DNA of 40,780 nucleotides from Palsa-1188 sp050010575 (GTDB lineage: Bacteria; Bacillota; DSM-12270; Thermacetogeniales; Thermacetogeniaceae), in the NCBI GenBank assembly GCA_050010575.1, contig JBEKKU010000006.1:1-40780 (forward strand). Direction: 5' to 3'. The notes under the pieces were generated by a model. It made no database searches and had not been told where the DNA came from. It saw only the letters and a program-made list of their open reading frames with translations. Shown here in pieces: positions 21,442 to 29,770 of this stretch. Position numbers and translations under genes: made by a program. Numbering within the stretch: position 1 is the first letter of the stretch; every line of letters starts with the position of its first letter.

Positions 21442-22176
21442 TTAACCCTCGCCCCCTTCAGCCCCGGTCGGGTTCCCACCCGGCGGGTTCCCCACCCGTT
21501 CCGGGTTCCCGGCGGGCGGGTTCTCGGCAGGCGCTACGCGTTTCTTCTTTTCAGGAAGAATCTCGCCCCGGTAAAGCTTCACCTTGACCCCGATCTTGCC
21601 GTAGGTGGTGCTGGCTTCAGCAAAACCGTAATCGATATCGGCCCGCAGAGTCTGAAGGGGGACCTTGCCTTCGGCGTGCCATTCACTACGAGCCATTTCA
21701 GCCCCACCCAGGCGCCCGTTGACACCGATCCGGATACCCTGAGCGCCCATGCGCATGGAGCGGGATACTGCCTGTTTGATTGCCCGGCGAAAAGCGATAC
21801 GCTTCTCCAACTGGGCGGCCACATTTTCAGCCACCAACTGAGCCTCCAGTTCCGGACGCTTGATCTCCATGATATTGACGTTGACCTGCTTGCCGGTGAT
21901 CCGCTCCAGATCTTTCCGCAGCAACTCCACCTCGGTCCCGCCCCGACCAATGACGATGCCTGGTTTGGCAGTATGAATGGTGAGGCGTACGCGGTTGGCC
22001 GCCCTTTCGATCTCGACCCGGGAGACGCCGGCCACGAACAGTTTCTTCTTGATATAGTTGCGCAGGGCGATGTCCTCGTGGAGCAGATCGCGATAATTTC
22101 TGCCCGCATACCACTTGGAATCCCAATCCCTAATGATTCCCAGCCTGAATCCGATCGGGTTTACCTTTTGCCCCAC
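21442..22176 (-). CDS. rpsC: 30S ribosomal protein S3 with a repeat-derived C-terminal tail
   Basis: S3 forms the mRNA entry channel. 244 residues; GQKVNPIGFRLGIIRDWDSKWYA, the KH domain with GRGGTEVELLRKDLERITGKQVNV, and GVNGRLGGAEMARSEW are diagnostic. GTG at 22176 follows AGGAGGGGTAGGCA. After the normal end near KVKLYRGEILPEKKKR come about 30 extra residues of low complexity (NPPAGNPERVGNPPGGNP). Their DNA holds three GGGTTCCC words and matches 19 of 20 bases of the rpsJ-rplC intergenic repeat, so the tail probably arose by repeat invasion. Confidence 0.96.
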   Translation of the reverse strand: MGQKVNPIGFRLGIIRDWDSKWYAGRNYRDLLHEDIALRNYIKKKLFVAGVSRVEIERAANRVRLTIHTAKPGIVIGRGGTEVELLRKDLERITGKQVNVNIMEIKRPELEAQLVAENVAAQLEKRIAFRRAIKQAVSRSMRMGAQGIRIGVNGRLGGAEMARSEWHAEGKVPLQTLRADIDYGFAEASTTYGKIGVKVKLYRGEILPEKKKRVAPAENPPAGNPERVGNPPGGNPTGAEGGEG

Positions 22177-22179
22177 TGC

Positions 22180-22521
22180 CTACCCCTCCTTTCCATCAGC
22201 TACTACCACGGTAATGTGACAAGTCCTGCGGCGTTTTACATCAGCCCGGCCCCGAGCCCTGGGCCGGACCCGCTTGAGCGTCGGCCCCTCGTCGATGCAG
22301 ATCGTCTTGATGAAGAGTTCGTCTGCATTCAGCTTGTGGTTGTGTTCGGCGTTGGCCTGAGCCGAACGTACCACCTTGGAGACCGGCAGTGCCGCCCCCT
22401 GAGGGGTAAAGCGCAGAATAGCCAGCGCATCATTGACCCTCTTGCCACGCACCAGGGCAGCCACCAGGCGCACCTTGCGCGGCGCTATCCAGATGTAGCG
22501 CGCGACGGCCCTTGTTTCCAC
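22180..22521 (-). CDS. rplV: 50S ribosomal protein L22
   Basis: L22 lines the exit tunnel with a long hairpin. 113 residues: RAVARYIWIAPRKVRLVAALVRGKRVNDALAILRFTPQGAA and the hairpin end TLKRVRPRARGRADVKRRRTCHITVVV. GTG at 22521 after AAGGGGTGA. Start 15 bp after rpsS. Confidence 0.98.
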   Translation of the reverse strand: METRAVARYIWIAPRKVRLVAALVRGKRVNDALAILRFTPQGAALPVSKVVRSAQANAEHNHKLNADELFIKTICIDEGPTLKRVRPRARGRADVKRRRTCHITVVVADGKEG

Positions 22522-22536
22522 GGCTGTTCACCCCTT

Positions 22537-22821
22537 CTATTTCAGTGATGTTGAGCGTTCCGTATGCGCACCATGGCCGCGGAAGGTCCGGGTCGGCGCA
22601 AATTCGCCCAGCTTATGGCCTACCATGTCTTCGGTGATGTAGATGGGAATATGCCGCCGCCCATCGTGCACGGCTATGGTGTGTCCTACAAACTCCGGGA
22701 ACACGGTCGAACGCCGGGACCAGGTCTTGAAAACCCTTTTGGCGCCCTTCTCATTCATGTCGTTGATCCGGTTCAACAGTCCCTGTTCGCAGTACGGTCC
22801 TTTTTTGAGAGAACGGCCCAC
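22537..22821 (-). CDS. rpsS: 30S ribosomal protein S19
   Basis: A head protein forming a complex with S13. 94 residues: GRSLKKGPYCEQGLLNRI, WSRRSTVFPEFVGHTIAVHDGRRHIPIYITEDMVGHKLGEFAPTRTFRGH. GTG at 22821 with GGAGG 10 nt upstream. Confidence 0.98.
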   Translation of the reverse strand: MGRSLKKGPYCEQGLLNRINDMNEKGAKRVFKTWSRRSTVFPEFVGHTIAVHDGRRHIPIYITEDMVGHKLGEFAPTRTFRGHGAHTERSTSLK

Positions 22822-22846
22822 TGCTAGTTTCCCTCCTTAAGCGCCG

Positions 22847-23674
22847 CTACTTGGTGCGCCGCTTGACGATCATTTTATCTGAAGCCTTCTTCTTGCGCCG
22901 TGTCTTGGCGCCCAATGCCGGCTTGCCCCAAGGTGTACACGGATTGCGCCCGATCGGTGAGCGGCCCTCGCCACCACCATGCGGGTGATCAACTGGATTC
23001 ATCGCGGAGCCGCGCACTGTCGGCCTGATTCCCTTCCAGCGAGTACGGCCGGCCTTGCCGACACTGACGTTCTCGAAGTCCAGGTTGCCGACCTGGCCAA
23101 TAGTCGCCCGGCATCGGATATGCACTAACCTCACCTCTCCGGAAGGCATCCGAATGTGGGCATAATCTCCCTCTTTGGCCATCAGCTGGGCAACTCCCCC
23201 CGCTGAGCGCACCATCTGGCCGCCCCGGCCGGGATTCAACTCGATGTTGTGCAACAGCGTACCGGTGGGAATATTTTTCAGTGGCAACGCGTTACCCGGC
23301 TTGATGTCCACGTCAACACCCGAAATTAAGGTATCTCCCACTTTCAGACCGAGGGGCGCCAGGATGTAGCGTTTCTCCCCATCGGCGTAATGCAGCAGGG
23401 CGATGTTCGCCGAGCGGTTGGGATCATATTCCAGAGTCGCTACCTTGGCCGGAATGCCGTCCTTGTCCCGCTTAAAATCGATCACCCGGTAAAAACGCTT
23501 CTGCCCGCCGCCACGGTGCCGCACCGAGATGCGGCCCATATTGTTGCGCCCGGCCTTCTTGCGGAGCGGCTCCAACAGCGAGCGTTCCGGCTTGTCGGTG
23601 GTCAGCTCTTCATAAGTCAGAACGGCCATCTGGCGCCGGCCAGGGGATGTTGGCTTGTATTTCTTGATGGGCAT
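22847..23674 (-). CDS. rplB: 50S ribosomal protein L2
   Basis: A large primary 23S rRNA binder needed for subunit joining and peptidyl transfer. 275 residues: MPIKKYKPTSPGRRQM, RISVRHRGGGQKRFYRVIDFKR and the conserved GSAMNPVDHPHGGGEGRSPIGR, which includes the functionally important His. ATG at 23674. Confidence 0.98.
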   Translation of the reverse strand: MPIKKYKPTSPGRRQMAVLTYEELTTDKPERSLLEPLRKKAGRNNMGRISVRHRGGGQKRFYRVIDFKRDKDGIPAKVATLEYDPNRSANIALLHYADGEKRYILAPLGLKVGDTLISGVDVDIKPGNALPLKNIPTGTLLHNIELNPGRGGQMVRSAGGVAQLMAKEGDYAHIRMPSGEVRLVHIRCRATIGQVGNLDFENVSVGKAGRTRWKGIRPTVRGSAMNPVDHPHGGGEGRSPIGRNPCTPWGKPALGAKTRRKKKASDKMIVKRRTK

Positions 23675-23692
23675 TGCCTTTCCCTCCTATAA

Positions 23693-23745
23693 TGCAGGCT
23701 GTTTGGGAAGTCTGAGGAGTGAAGCATCCCGCTTCGCACTTCTCT
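23693..23745. repeat. Short repeat-like hairpin (rplW-rplB gap)
   Basis: The 71-bp gap starts ATAATGCAGGCTG next to the rplB Shine-Dalgarno, like the AGTGCAGGCGTG box of other gaps. It ends GAAGCATCCCGCTTCGCACTTCTC, which shares CTTCGCAC-type words with the rplGB-rpsL gap. A diverged copy at best. Confidence 0.35.
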
Positions 23746-24042
23746 TTAGAGCAGCCCTTCAAAGATCTCGATCTTATCGCCCGGGCGCAGGGAGACAACC
23801 GCCTTCTTGCGATCCGGCCGGAACCCCTCCGGAGAGCGCCCGACCTTCCTTCTCTTCCCCTTGAGGTTGGCGGTGTTGACTGCCAGCACCTGCACCTTGA
23901 ATAAAGCCTGTACTGCCTGTTTGATCTCGATCTTGTTCGACTTCGGATTAACGTAAAAAGTATACTTGTTCTCGTTCTTGACCAGATCCATGGCCTTCTC
24001 TGTCACCACGGGTTTTAGCAGTGTGTCCTGCGGGCTACGCAT
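23746..24042 (-). CDS. rplW: 50S ribosomal protein L23
   Basis: L23 at the tunnel exit docks trigger factor and SRP. 98 residues: DTLLKPVVTEKAMDLVKNENKYTFYVNPKSNKIEIKQAVQALF and the loop LKGKRRKVGRSPEGFRPDRKKAVVSL. ATG at 24042 overlaps the rplD stop by 8 nt, with GGAGG inside rplD 9 nt upstream. Longer readings of this frame are within rplD and are not supported. Confidence 0.97.
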   Translation of the reverse strand: MRSPQDTLLKPVVTEKAMDLVKNENKYTFYVNPKSNKIEIKQAVQALFKVQVLAVNTANLKGKRRKVGRSPEGFRPDRKKAVVSLRPGDKIEIFEGLL

Positions 24043-24664
24043 CAGCCAACACCTCCCCCAACCGGTCCAGGGCGCCCCGGGTAAAGACGATCTTATCTGC
24101 GGCCAACAAGTTGTAGACATTGACCTGGTCAGCCGTTGTGCACCATACGCCCGGCAAGTTGTTGGTGACACGTTCCAGCAGCAACTGGCGCTCGCCGGTA
24201 ACTAGCATGGCCCCGGCGCTGACCTCGATCGCTTTGAGCAGACCGGCCATGACCTTGGTCTTCAGCTCGGTGATCGCAAACCCCTCGATCACGATCACAT
24301 CCCCTGCTCCAGCCCGGGCTGCCAGGGCGGACTTCAGGGCCAGCCGGCGCATCTTCTTGGGCAATGCCTGAGTATACTTGCGGGGGTGCGGCCCAAATAC
24401 GATGCCGCCACCACGCCACAGCGGCGTCCGGATGCTTCCGACGCGTGCCCGGCCAGTCCCCTTCTGGCGCCAGGGTTTGCGAGTGGAACCCTGGACTTCG
24501 CCCCGGGTCTTGGTGTCCGCAGTGCCCAGGCGCTGGTTCGCCAGGTGGCGCACCACGGCCTGGTGCATCACAGCCTCGTGCACGGGTGTTCCGAATACCT
24601 GTTCACTCAGGTCAAGGTCGCCTACCCGGTCTCCATTGGCGTTGTATAAAACAGCTTTAGGCAT
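24035..24664 (-). CDS. rplD: 50S ribosomal protein L4
   Basis: An exit-tunnel protein and, in enterobacteria, the repressor of the S10 operon. 209 residues: MPKAVLYNANGD, then the tunnel loop TRGEVQGSTRKPWRQKGTGRARVGSIRTPLWRGGGIVFGPHPRKY. ATG at 24664 is 9 nt from GGAG; another ATG two codons upstream is too close. Confidence 0.97.
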   Translation of the reverse strand: MPKAVLYNANGDRVGDLDLSEQVFGTPVHEAVMHQAVVRHLANQRLGTADTKTRGEVQGSTRKPWRQKGTGRARVGSIRTPLWRGGGIVFGPHPRKYTQALPKKMRRLALKSALAARAGAGDVIVIEGFAITELKTKVMAGLLKAIEVSAGAMLVTGERQLLLERVTNNLPGVWCTTADQVNVYNLLAADKIVFTRGALDRLGEVLADA

Positions 24665-24684
24665 GATCATTAGCTCCTTTCCGG

Positions 24685-25314
24685 CTAGCGCAGCGAATCC
24701 CTGATCAGAATCAGCCCGACCCTCGGGCCGGGGACCGCGCCCCTGAGCAGTAAAAGGTTGCGTGCCGAGTCCACCCGGACCACTCTTAGGTGCTGAACTG
24801 TAACCGCCTCGCCGCCCATTCGTCCGGGCAGCTTGCGCCCCTTAAAAACCCGGGCGGGGCCCTTTGCTCCCAAGGAGCCGGGCCGGCGGTGGTACTTGGA
24901 GCCGTGCTTCATGGGGCCACGGTGCATGTTGTGTCTCTTGATGCCGCCGGCAAAGCCCTTGCCCTTGGAAATACCGCGGACATCCACATAATCGCCGGGG
25001 CTGAAGACATCAACCTTAATCTCCTGGCCAACTGCGAATTCTTTGAGATCCTCGGCTGACACCCGGATCTCCCGCAAAAAGCGCTGCGGCTTAACTTTCA
25101 CTTTAGTAAACTGGCCACGCAGGGGGCGGGTCAACTTCTCGGCTCGCACCTCTTCATGACCCAACTGCAGGGCAGCATAGCCATCCCGCTCCGGGGTCCT
25201 GATGTTGACAACAGTACACGGCCCGGCCTCGATCACCGTCACCGGGATGGCCTTGCCCTGTTCGTCGAAGACCTGCGTCATGCCAACTTTTCTTCCGAGC
25301 ATTCCTTTGCGCAA
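24685..25314 (-). CDS. rplC: 50S ribosomal protein L3
   Basis: An early-assembly protein close to the peptidyl transferase centre. 209 residues: MRKGMLGRKVGMTQVFDEQG and SKGKGFAGGIKRHNMHRGPMKHGSKYHRRPGSLG. The TTG at 25314 is chosen: GGAGG lies 8 nt upstream, and it gives the family N-terminus and length. The open frame extends upstream to GTG 25329 but would contain the Shine-Dalgarno. Confidence 0.96.
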   Translation of the reverse strand: MRKGMLGRKVGMTQVFDEQGKAIPVTVIEAGPCTVVNIRTPERDGYAALQLGHEEVRAEKLTRPLRGQFTKVKVKPQRFLREIRVSAEDLKEFAVGQEIKVDVFSPGDYVDVRGISKGKGFAGGIKRHNMHRGPMKHGSKYHRRPGSLGAKGPARVFKGRKLPGRMGGEAVTVQHLRVVRVDSARNLLLLRGAVPGPRVGLILIRDSLR

Positions 25315-25339
25315 CTGTTTCACCTCCACGTTCTACCGC

Positions 25340-25430
25340 ACCCGGCGGGTTCCCTACCCACCAAGGCGGGTACCGGGTGCCGTGCCGTGCCCGCTTGGGC
25401 GGGCATCCGGGCGGGTACCCGGCTGGCGAC
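25340..25430. repeat. GGGTNCCC-rich repeat block (rpsJ-rplC gap)
   Basis: The 184-bp gap contains ACCCGGCGGGTTCCCTACCC (25340-25359), then GGCGGGTACCGGGTGCC, GCCCGCTTGGGCGGGC and GGGCGGGTACCC, all self-complementary words. CTTCGCTTCGCTCAC follows at about 25456, as in the rpsK-rpsD gap. The first 20 bp match the rpsC tail region 21478-21497 at 19 positions. Confidence 0.55.
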
Positions 25431-25498
25431 GGGTGTGGGCACTCAGCACACCTGATCTTCGCTTCGCTCACAAGCAAGGTAGCCGGCCTTGCGCCCCG

Positions 25499-25807
25499 TC
25501 AAAGCTTGATCTCGATATCAACTCCGGCCGGAAGGTCAAGACGCATGAGAGCGTCGATCGTCTTCGGAGTTGGTTCCAAGATGTCAATCAACCGCTTATG
25601 GGTGCGCATCTCGAACTGTTCCCGGGCGTCCTTGTTCACGTGCGGAGAACTCAGCACCGTGATGATGCTCTTCTCCGTCGGCAGGGGGACCGGGCCCGAG
25701 ATTGTCGCCCCTGTTCGCTGGGCTGTCTCGACGATCTTCTGCGCCGACTGGTCGAGTATTTTATGGTCAAAAGCCTTTAATCTAATGCGGATCTTCTGAC
25801 GCGCCAT
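25499..25807 (-). CDS. rpsJ: 30S ribosomal protein S10
   Basis: S10 acts in the 30S head and, with NusB, in transcription antitermination. 102 residues: QKIRIRLKAFDHKILDQSAQKIVETAQRTGATISGPVPLPTEK and SPHVNKDAREQFEMRTHKRLIDI. ATG at 25807 after GAGGAGGAATATAC. First gene of the S10 block, 70 bp after tuf; no promoter or S10-type leader is evident in that gap. Confidence 0.98.
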   Translation of the reverse strand: MARQKIRIRLKAFDHKILDQSAQKIVETAQRTGATISGPVPLPTEKSIITVLSSPHVNKDAREQFEMRTHKRLIDILEPTPKTIDALMRLDLPAGVDIEIKL

Positions 25808-25877
25808 GTATATTCCTCCTCAAGATCACCACGATGGCCCATCGAACGTCTTAGCAGTTAATAGGCCATTCACACCA

Positions 25878-27083
25878 TCAGCCTGTAATGATGCCCGTAA
25901 CGACACCAGATCCCACGGTGCGGCCGCCCTCACGGATAGCAAACCGCAGCCCTTCCTCGATGGCGATCGGGGTGATCAGTTCCACATCCATGTTAATGTT
26001 GTCGCCGGGCATAACCATCTCCACTCCCTCAGGAAGCTTGACGACTCCGGTGACGTCGGTGGTCCGGAAATAGAACTGCGGGCGGTAACCCTGGAAGAAT
26101 GGGGTGTGACGGCCTCCTTCTTCCTTGGTCAGGACGTAGACCTGGCCCTTGAACTTGGTATGCGGCTTGATAGAACCCGGTTTGGCGATCACCATGCCGC
26201 GCTCCACGTCTTTTCGGTCGACGCCTCTGAGCAGCACGCCGATGTTGTCGCCGGCGATGCCCTGATCCAGCATCTTCCGGAACATCTCCACGCCTGTGAC
26301 TACGACCTTGCGTGATTCCTCGTGCAGGCCGATCAATTCGACCTCTTCCTGCACCTTGACAGTGCCGCGATCGATTCTGCCGGTGACCACAGTGCCGCGG
26401 CCGGTGATGGTGAAGACGTCCTCTATGGCCATCATAAACGGCTTGTCGGTAGCGCGCTCCGGAGTCGGAATATAGGAGTCTACTGCGTCCAACAGCTTCT
26501 GAATGGAACCGCAGGCCTCGCATTCCGGCTTGCCACAGCCGCATTCCATGGCCTTGAGGGCGCTGCCGACAATGATCGGGATCTCGTCGCCGGGGTATTC
26601 ATATTCGCTGAGCAGTTCCCGAACTTCCAACTCGACCAGTTCCATCAGTTCAGGGTCATCGACCATGTCTGCCTTGTTCAGATAGACCACGATGTGCTTG
26701 ACGCCGACCTGACGAGCCAGCAGGATGTGTTCCCGGGTCTGAGGCATGGGGCCGTCGGCGGCTGAGACTACCAGGATCGCTCCGTCCATCTGGGCGGCGC
26801 CGGTGATCATGTTCTTGATGTAGTCGGCGTGGCCGGGGCAGTCAACGTGAGCATAGTGCCGCTTCTCGGTTTCATATTCCACGTGGGCGATAGCGATGGT
26901 AATGCCGCGCTCCCGCTCTTCCGGGGCCTTGTCAATTTCACCATAAGCAGTCGCCGAAGCCAGGCCCTTCTTGCTCAGGCAGATAGTGATGGCTGCGGTG
27001 AGGGTGGTCTTGCCGTGGTCCACGTGACCGATCGTCCCGATGTTGACGTGCGGCTTGGTGCGCTCGTACTTCTTCTTAGCCAT
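25878..27083 (-). CDS. tuf: Elongation factor Tu with a four-cysteine insert
   Basis: A GTPase that delivers aminoacyl-tRNA to the ribosome. 401 residues: G1 GHVDHGKTT, G3 DCPGHADY, G4 NKADM, G5 GSALKA, followed by domains II and III to VVTGIITG. Near the end of the G domain, after SALKAMECG, lies a C-x-C-x4-C-x2-C cluster (C181, C183, C188, C191) where E. coli EF-Tu has no cysteines; a metal site is possible. It follows fusA by 47 bp. Confidence 0.98.
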   Translation of the reverse strand: MAKKKYERTKPHVNIGTIGHVDHGKTTLTAAITICLSKKGLASATAYGEIDKAPEERERGITIAIAHVEYETEKRHYAHVDCPGHADYIKNMITGAAQMDGAILVVSAADGPMPQTREHILLARQVGVKHIVVYLNKADMVDDPELMELVELEVRELLSEYEYPGDEIPIIVGSALKAMECGCGKPECEACGSIQKLLDAVDSYIPTPERATDKPFMMAIEDVFTITGRGTVVTGRIDRGTVKVQEEVELIGLHEESRKVVVTGVEMFRKMLDQGIAGDNIGVLLRGVDRKDVERGMVIAKPGSIKPHTKFKGQVYVLTKEEGGRHTPFFQGYRPQFYFRTTDVTGVVKLPEGVEMVMPGDNINMDVELITPIAIEEGLRFAIREGGRTVGSGVVTGIITG

Positions 27084-27130
27084 TCAGATCATTCCTTCCC
27101 TTCTTAATTGGTAAAGATTATTTGAGCTTG

Positions 27131-29218
27131 TTAGATGCTCATGCAATCCCCTCGCCGCGGAAAAAGGATCTCTGAAACGGCGGGGGGCACCTGCTCGTAA
27201 TTAGAGTACTGCATCACGTAAGTGCCCCGTCCCTGGGTCAGGGACCGCAGGTCGGTGGAGTAGCCGAACATGGCAGCCAGGGGCACATAACCCCGAATTG
27301 CCTGGATCGGGCCCCTGATCTCGGTGGCCACGACCCGGCCGCGCCGGGCGTTGAGGTCGCCGATCACCTCGCCCAGGTAGTCCTGCGGGACGGTGATCTC
27401 AATGCTCATGACCGGCTCCAGTAACACCGGGGCACCTTTTTCAGCAGCTGAACGGAATCCTAGGGCGCCGGCGATTTTGAAGGCAATCTCCGAGGAGTCT
27501 ACCTCGTGGTAGGAACCCCCGGTCAGCGTCGCCTTGATGTCCACCATCTGGTAGCCGGACAACACTCCATTTTCCAAGGCTTCCTTGACCCCGGCATTCA
27601 CTGCCGGAATAAATTCCTGAGGAATGACGCCACTAGTAATGGCATCCACAAACTCGTAGCCAGTTCCAGAGGGTAGCGGTTCTAACTCCAACAGCACGTG
27701 GCCGTACTGGCCGCGGCCACCGGTCTGGCGGATAAAACGGCCCTCCCCTTTACACCTGCGGGTGATGGTTTCCTTGTATGCTACCTGGGGTTTGCCTACG
27801 TAAGCGTCCACATTGAACTCCCGGAACAGGCGGTCGACGATAATTTCCAAGTGTAATTCGCCCATCCCGGCGATCATAGCCTGGCCGGTTTCCTTATCAG
27901 TATAGGAACGGAAGGTGGGATCTTCTTCTGCAAGGCGGTATAAGGCGGCGCCCATCTTGTCCTGATCAGCCTTAGTCTTGGGCTCGATGGCAATAGAAAT
28001 GACCGGCTCGGGAAAGCTCATCTGTTCCAATATCACCGGTTGGGCCTCGGCACACAGAGTATCCCCGGTGACCGTTTCCTTAAGGCCAACCGCAGCAGCG
28101 ATCTCTCCAGAGAAGACCTCTTGCACGTCCTCCCGGTGGTTGGCGTGCATCTTTACCAACCGCCCCATCCGCTCCCGCTTGCCTTTGGTGGCATTGTAGA
28201 CCGTCTTCCCGGACTGCAGCACCCCGGCATAGACCCGAATAAACACCAGCTTGCCCGAGTATGGATCTGTTTGTACTTTGAAAGCCAGGGCAGTCAAGGG
28301 CTGATCATCTCCCGGTTGCCGCTCTATTGTGGCACCCGTCTTGGGGTCGGTCCCCTTGATCGGTGGTATATCCAGCGGCGACGGAAGATAGTCCACTACT
28401 GCATCGAGTAGCGGCTGAACACCCTTGTTCCGCTTGGAGGCTCCGCAGAGCACCGGCACGAACCGGCAGACCAGGGTACCCTTGCGGATGACCGCCCGGA
28501 TCTCCTGATTGTTGATCGGCTCGCCTTCCAGGTACTTGACCATCAGGTCCTCATCCAGCTCCGCCAGTGCTTCCAACAATTGGTCCCGGTAGCGCCGCGC
28601 TTTTTCTGCGTATTCCGGAGGAACGTCGACGGTGTTAGCCACTTCTCCGAGTTCATCCTGATAGATGATTGCCTTATTCGTCACCAGGTCGATCACACCC
28701 TGAAAAGAGTCCTCACTCCCGATGGGCAGCTGAACCGGCACCGCATTCGCCTGCAATCGCTCCTGGATACTGGCAGTAGAGCGGTAGAAGTCGGCGCCCA
28801 CCCGGTCCATCTTGTTCAGGTAGGCAATTCGGGGAATGTGGTACTCATCAGCCTGTCGCCAGACCGTCTCAGACTGGGGCTCGACACCGGCGACGGCGTC
28901 AAACACCGCGATCGCTCCGTCAAGCACCCGTAAACAGCGCTCTACTTCCGCTGTAAAGTCCACGTGTCCGGGCGTGTCGATCAGGTGAATAATAAAATCA
29001 CGCCATGAGCAGGTTGTTGCAGCCGAGGTAATGGTGATGCCCCGCTCCTGTTCCTGGATCATCCAGTCCATGGTGGCGGATCCCTCATCTACTTCTCCGA
29101 TCCGGCTAACCCGACCGGTATAGAAAAGCATCCGTTCCGTGGTGGTCGTCTTGCCGGCGTCAATGTGCGCCATGATCCCGATATTGCGTATCCGTTCCAG
29201 CTCAACCTCACGCGCCAT
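27131..29218 (-). CDS. fusA: Elongation factor G
   Basis: A GTPase for ribosomal translocation. 695 residues: G1 AHIDAGKTT, switch II IDTPGHVDFTAEVERCLRVLDGA, G4 NKMDRVGADF, and domain IV with GGRGQYGHVLLELEPL and the loop region GFRSAAEKGAPVLLEPVM. Full length with no insertion. ATG at 29218 after GGAGGGATAATGC; it follows rpsG by 69 bp. Confidence 0.98.
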   Translation of the reverse strand: MAREVELERIRNIGIMAHIDAGKTTTTERMLFYTGRVSRIGEVDEGSATMDWMIQEQERGITITSAATTCSWRDFIIHLIDTPGHVDFTAEVERCLRVLDGAIAVFDAVAGVEPQSETVWRQADEYHIPRIAYLNKMDRVGADFYRSTASIQERLQANAVPVQLPIGSEDSFQGVIDLVTNKAIIYQDELGEVANTVDVPPEYAEKARRYRDQLLEALAELDEDLMVKYLEGEPINNQEIRAVIRKGTLVCRFVPVLCGASKRNKGVQPLLDAVVDYLPSPLDIPPIKGTDPKTGATIERQPGDDQPLTALAFKVQTDPYSGKLVFIRVYAGVLQSGKTVYNATKGKRERMGRLVKMHANHREDVQEVFSGEIAAAVGLKETVTGDTLCAEAQPVILEQMSFPEPVISIAIEPKTKADQDKMGAALYRLAEEDPTFRSYTDKETGQAMIAGMGELHLEIIVDRLFREFNVDAYVGKPQVAYKETITRRCKGEGRFIRQTGGRGQYGHVLLELEPLPSGTGYEFVDAITSGVIPQEFIPAVNAGVKEALENGVLSGYQMVDIKATLTGGSYHEVDSSEIAFKIAGALGFRSAAEKGAPVLLEPVMSIEITVPQDYLGEVIGDLNARRGRVVATEIRGPIQAIRGYVPLAAMFGYSTDLRSLTQGRGTYVMQYSNYEQVPPAVSEILFPRRGDCMSI

Positions 29219-29287
29219 GCATTATCCCTCCTTTCCGTCCAGATTTCGGATCCTGATGCAAAGCAAGCCTGTTTCCGACCTGGTGTT

Positions 29288-29758
29288 TTACCAGCGGTAA
29301 TGGGCGAAGGCTTTATTGGCCTCTGCCATCTTGTGAGTGTCTTCCCGCTTCTTTACGGTGCTGCCAATGCCATTGGCCGCGTCCATGATCTCCCCCGCCA
29401 GATTCTCTTCCATACTCTTTCCGGAGCGGGCGCGCGAATAGTTGACCAGCCACCTAATCGCCAGGGTCAACCGGCGGTCCGAGCGCACCTCGATCGGCAC
29501 TTGATAGTTGGCGCCGCCGACGCGCCGGGCCTTTACTTCCAACACCGGCATGATATTCTTCATGGCCTGCTCGAAGACCTCCAGGGGTTCCCGCTTGGTC
29601 TTCTCCTTGACGATCTTCAGGGCGTCATAACAGATCCGCTCGGCGATGCTCTTCTTGCCATCCCACATCACCTTATTGACCAGCTTGCTAAAGACCTTGC
29701 TTCCGTACAGCGGATCAGCTAGTACCTCCCGCTTTTCTGTAATACCGCGGCGTGGCAA
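29288..29758 (-). CDS. rpsG: 30S ribosomal protein S7
   Basis: A primary 16S rRNA binder of the head near the E site. 156 residues: PRRGITEKREVLADPLYGSKVFSKLVNKVMWDGKKS and VEVRSDRR-type IEVRSDRRLTLAIRWLVNYSR. TTG at 29758 is at 7 nt from GGAGG and gives M-PRRGI; the ATG two codons upstream is directly adjacent to the Shine-Dalgarno. 12 bp after rpsL. Confidence 0.97.
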   Translation of the reverse strand: MPRRGITEKREVLADPLYGSKVFSKLVNKVMWDGKKSIAERICYDALKIVKEKTKREPLEVFEQAMKNIMPVLEVKARRVGGANYQVPIEVRSDRRLTLAIRWLVNYSRARSGKSMEENLAGEIMDAANGIGSTVKKREDTHKMAEANKAFAHYRW

Positions 29759-29770
29759 AAACATCCCTCC

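Noticed and set aside
25808..25877. S10 leader or promoter between tuf and rpsJ
   Set aside because: The 70-bp gap shows no -35/-10 pair and no extended hairpin.
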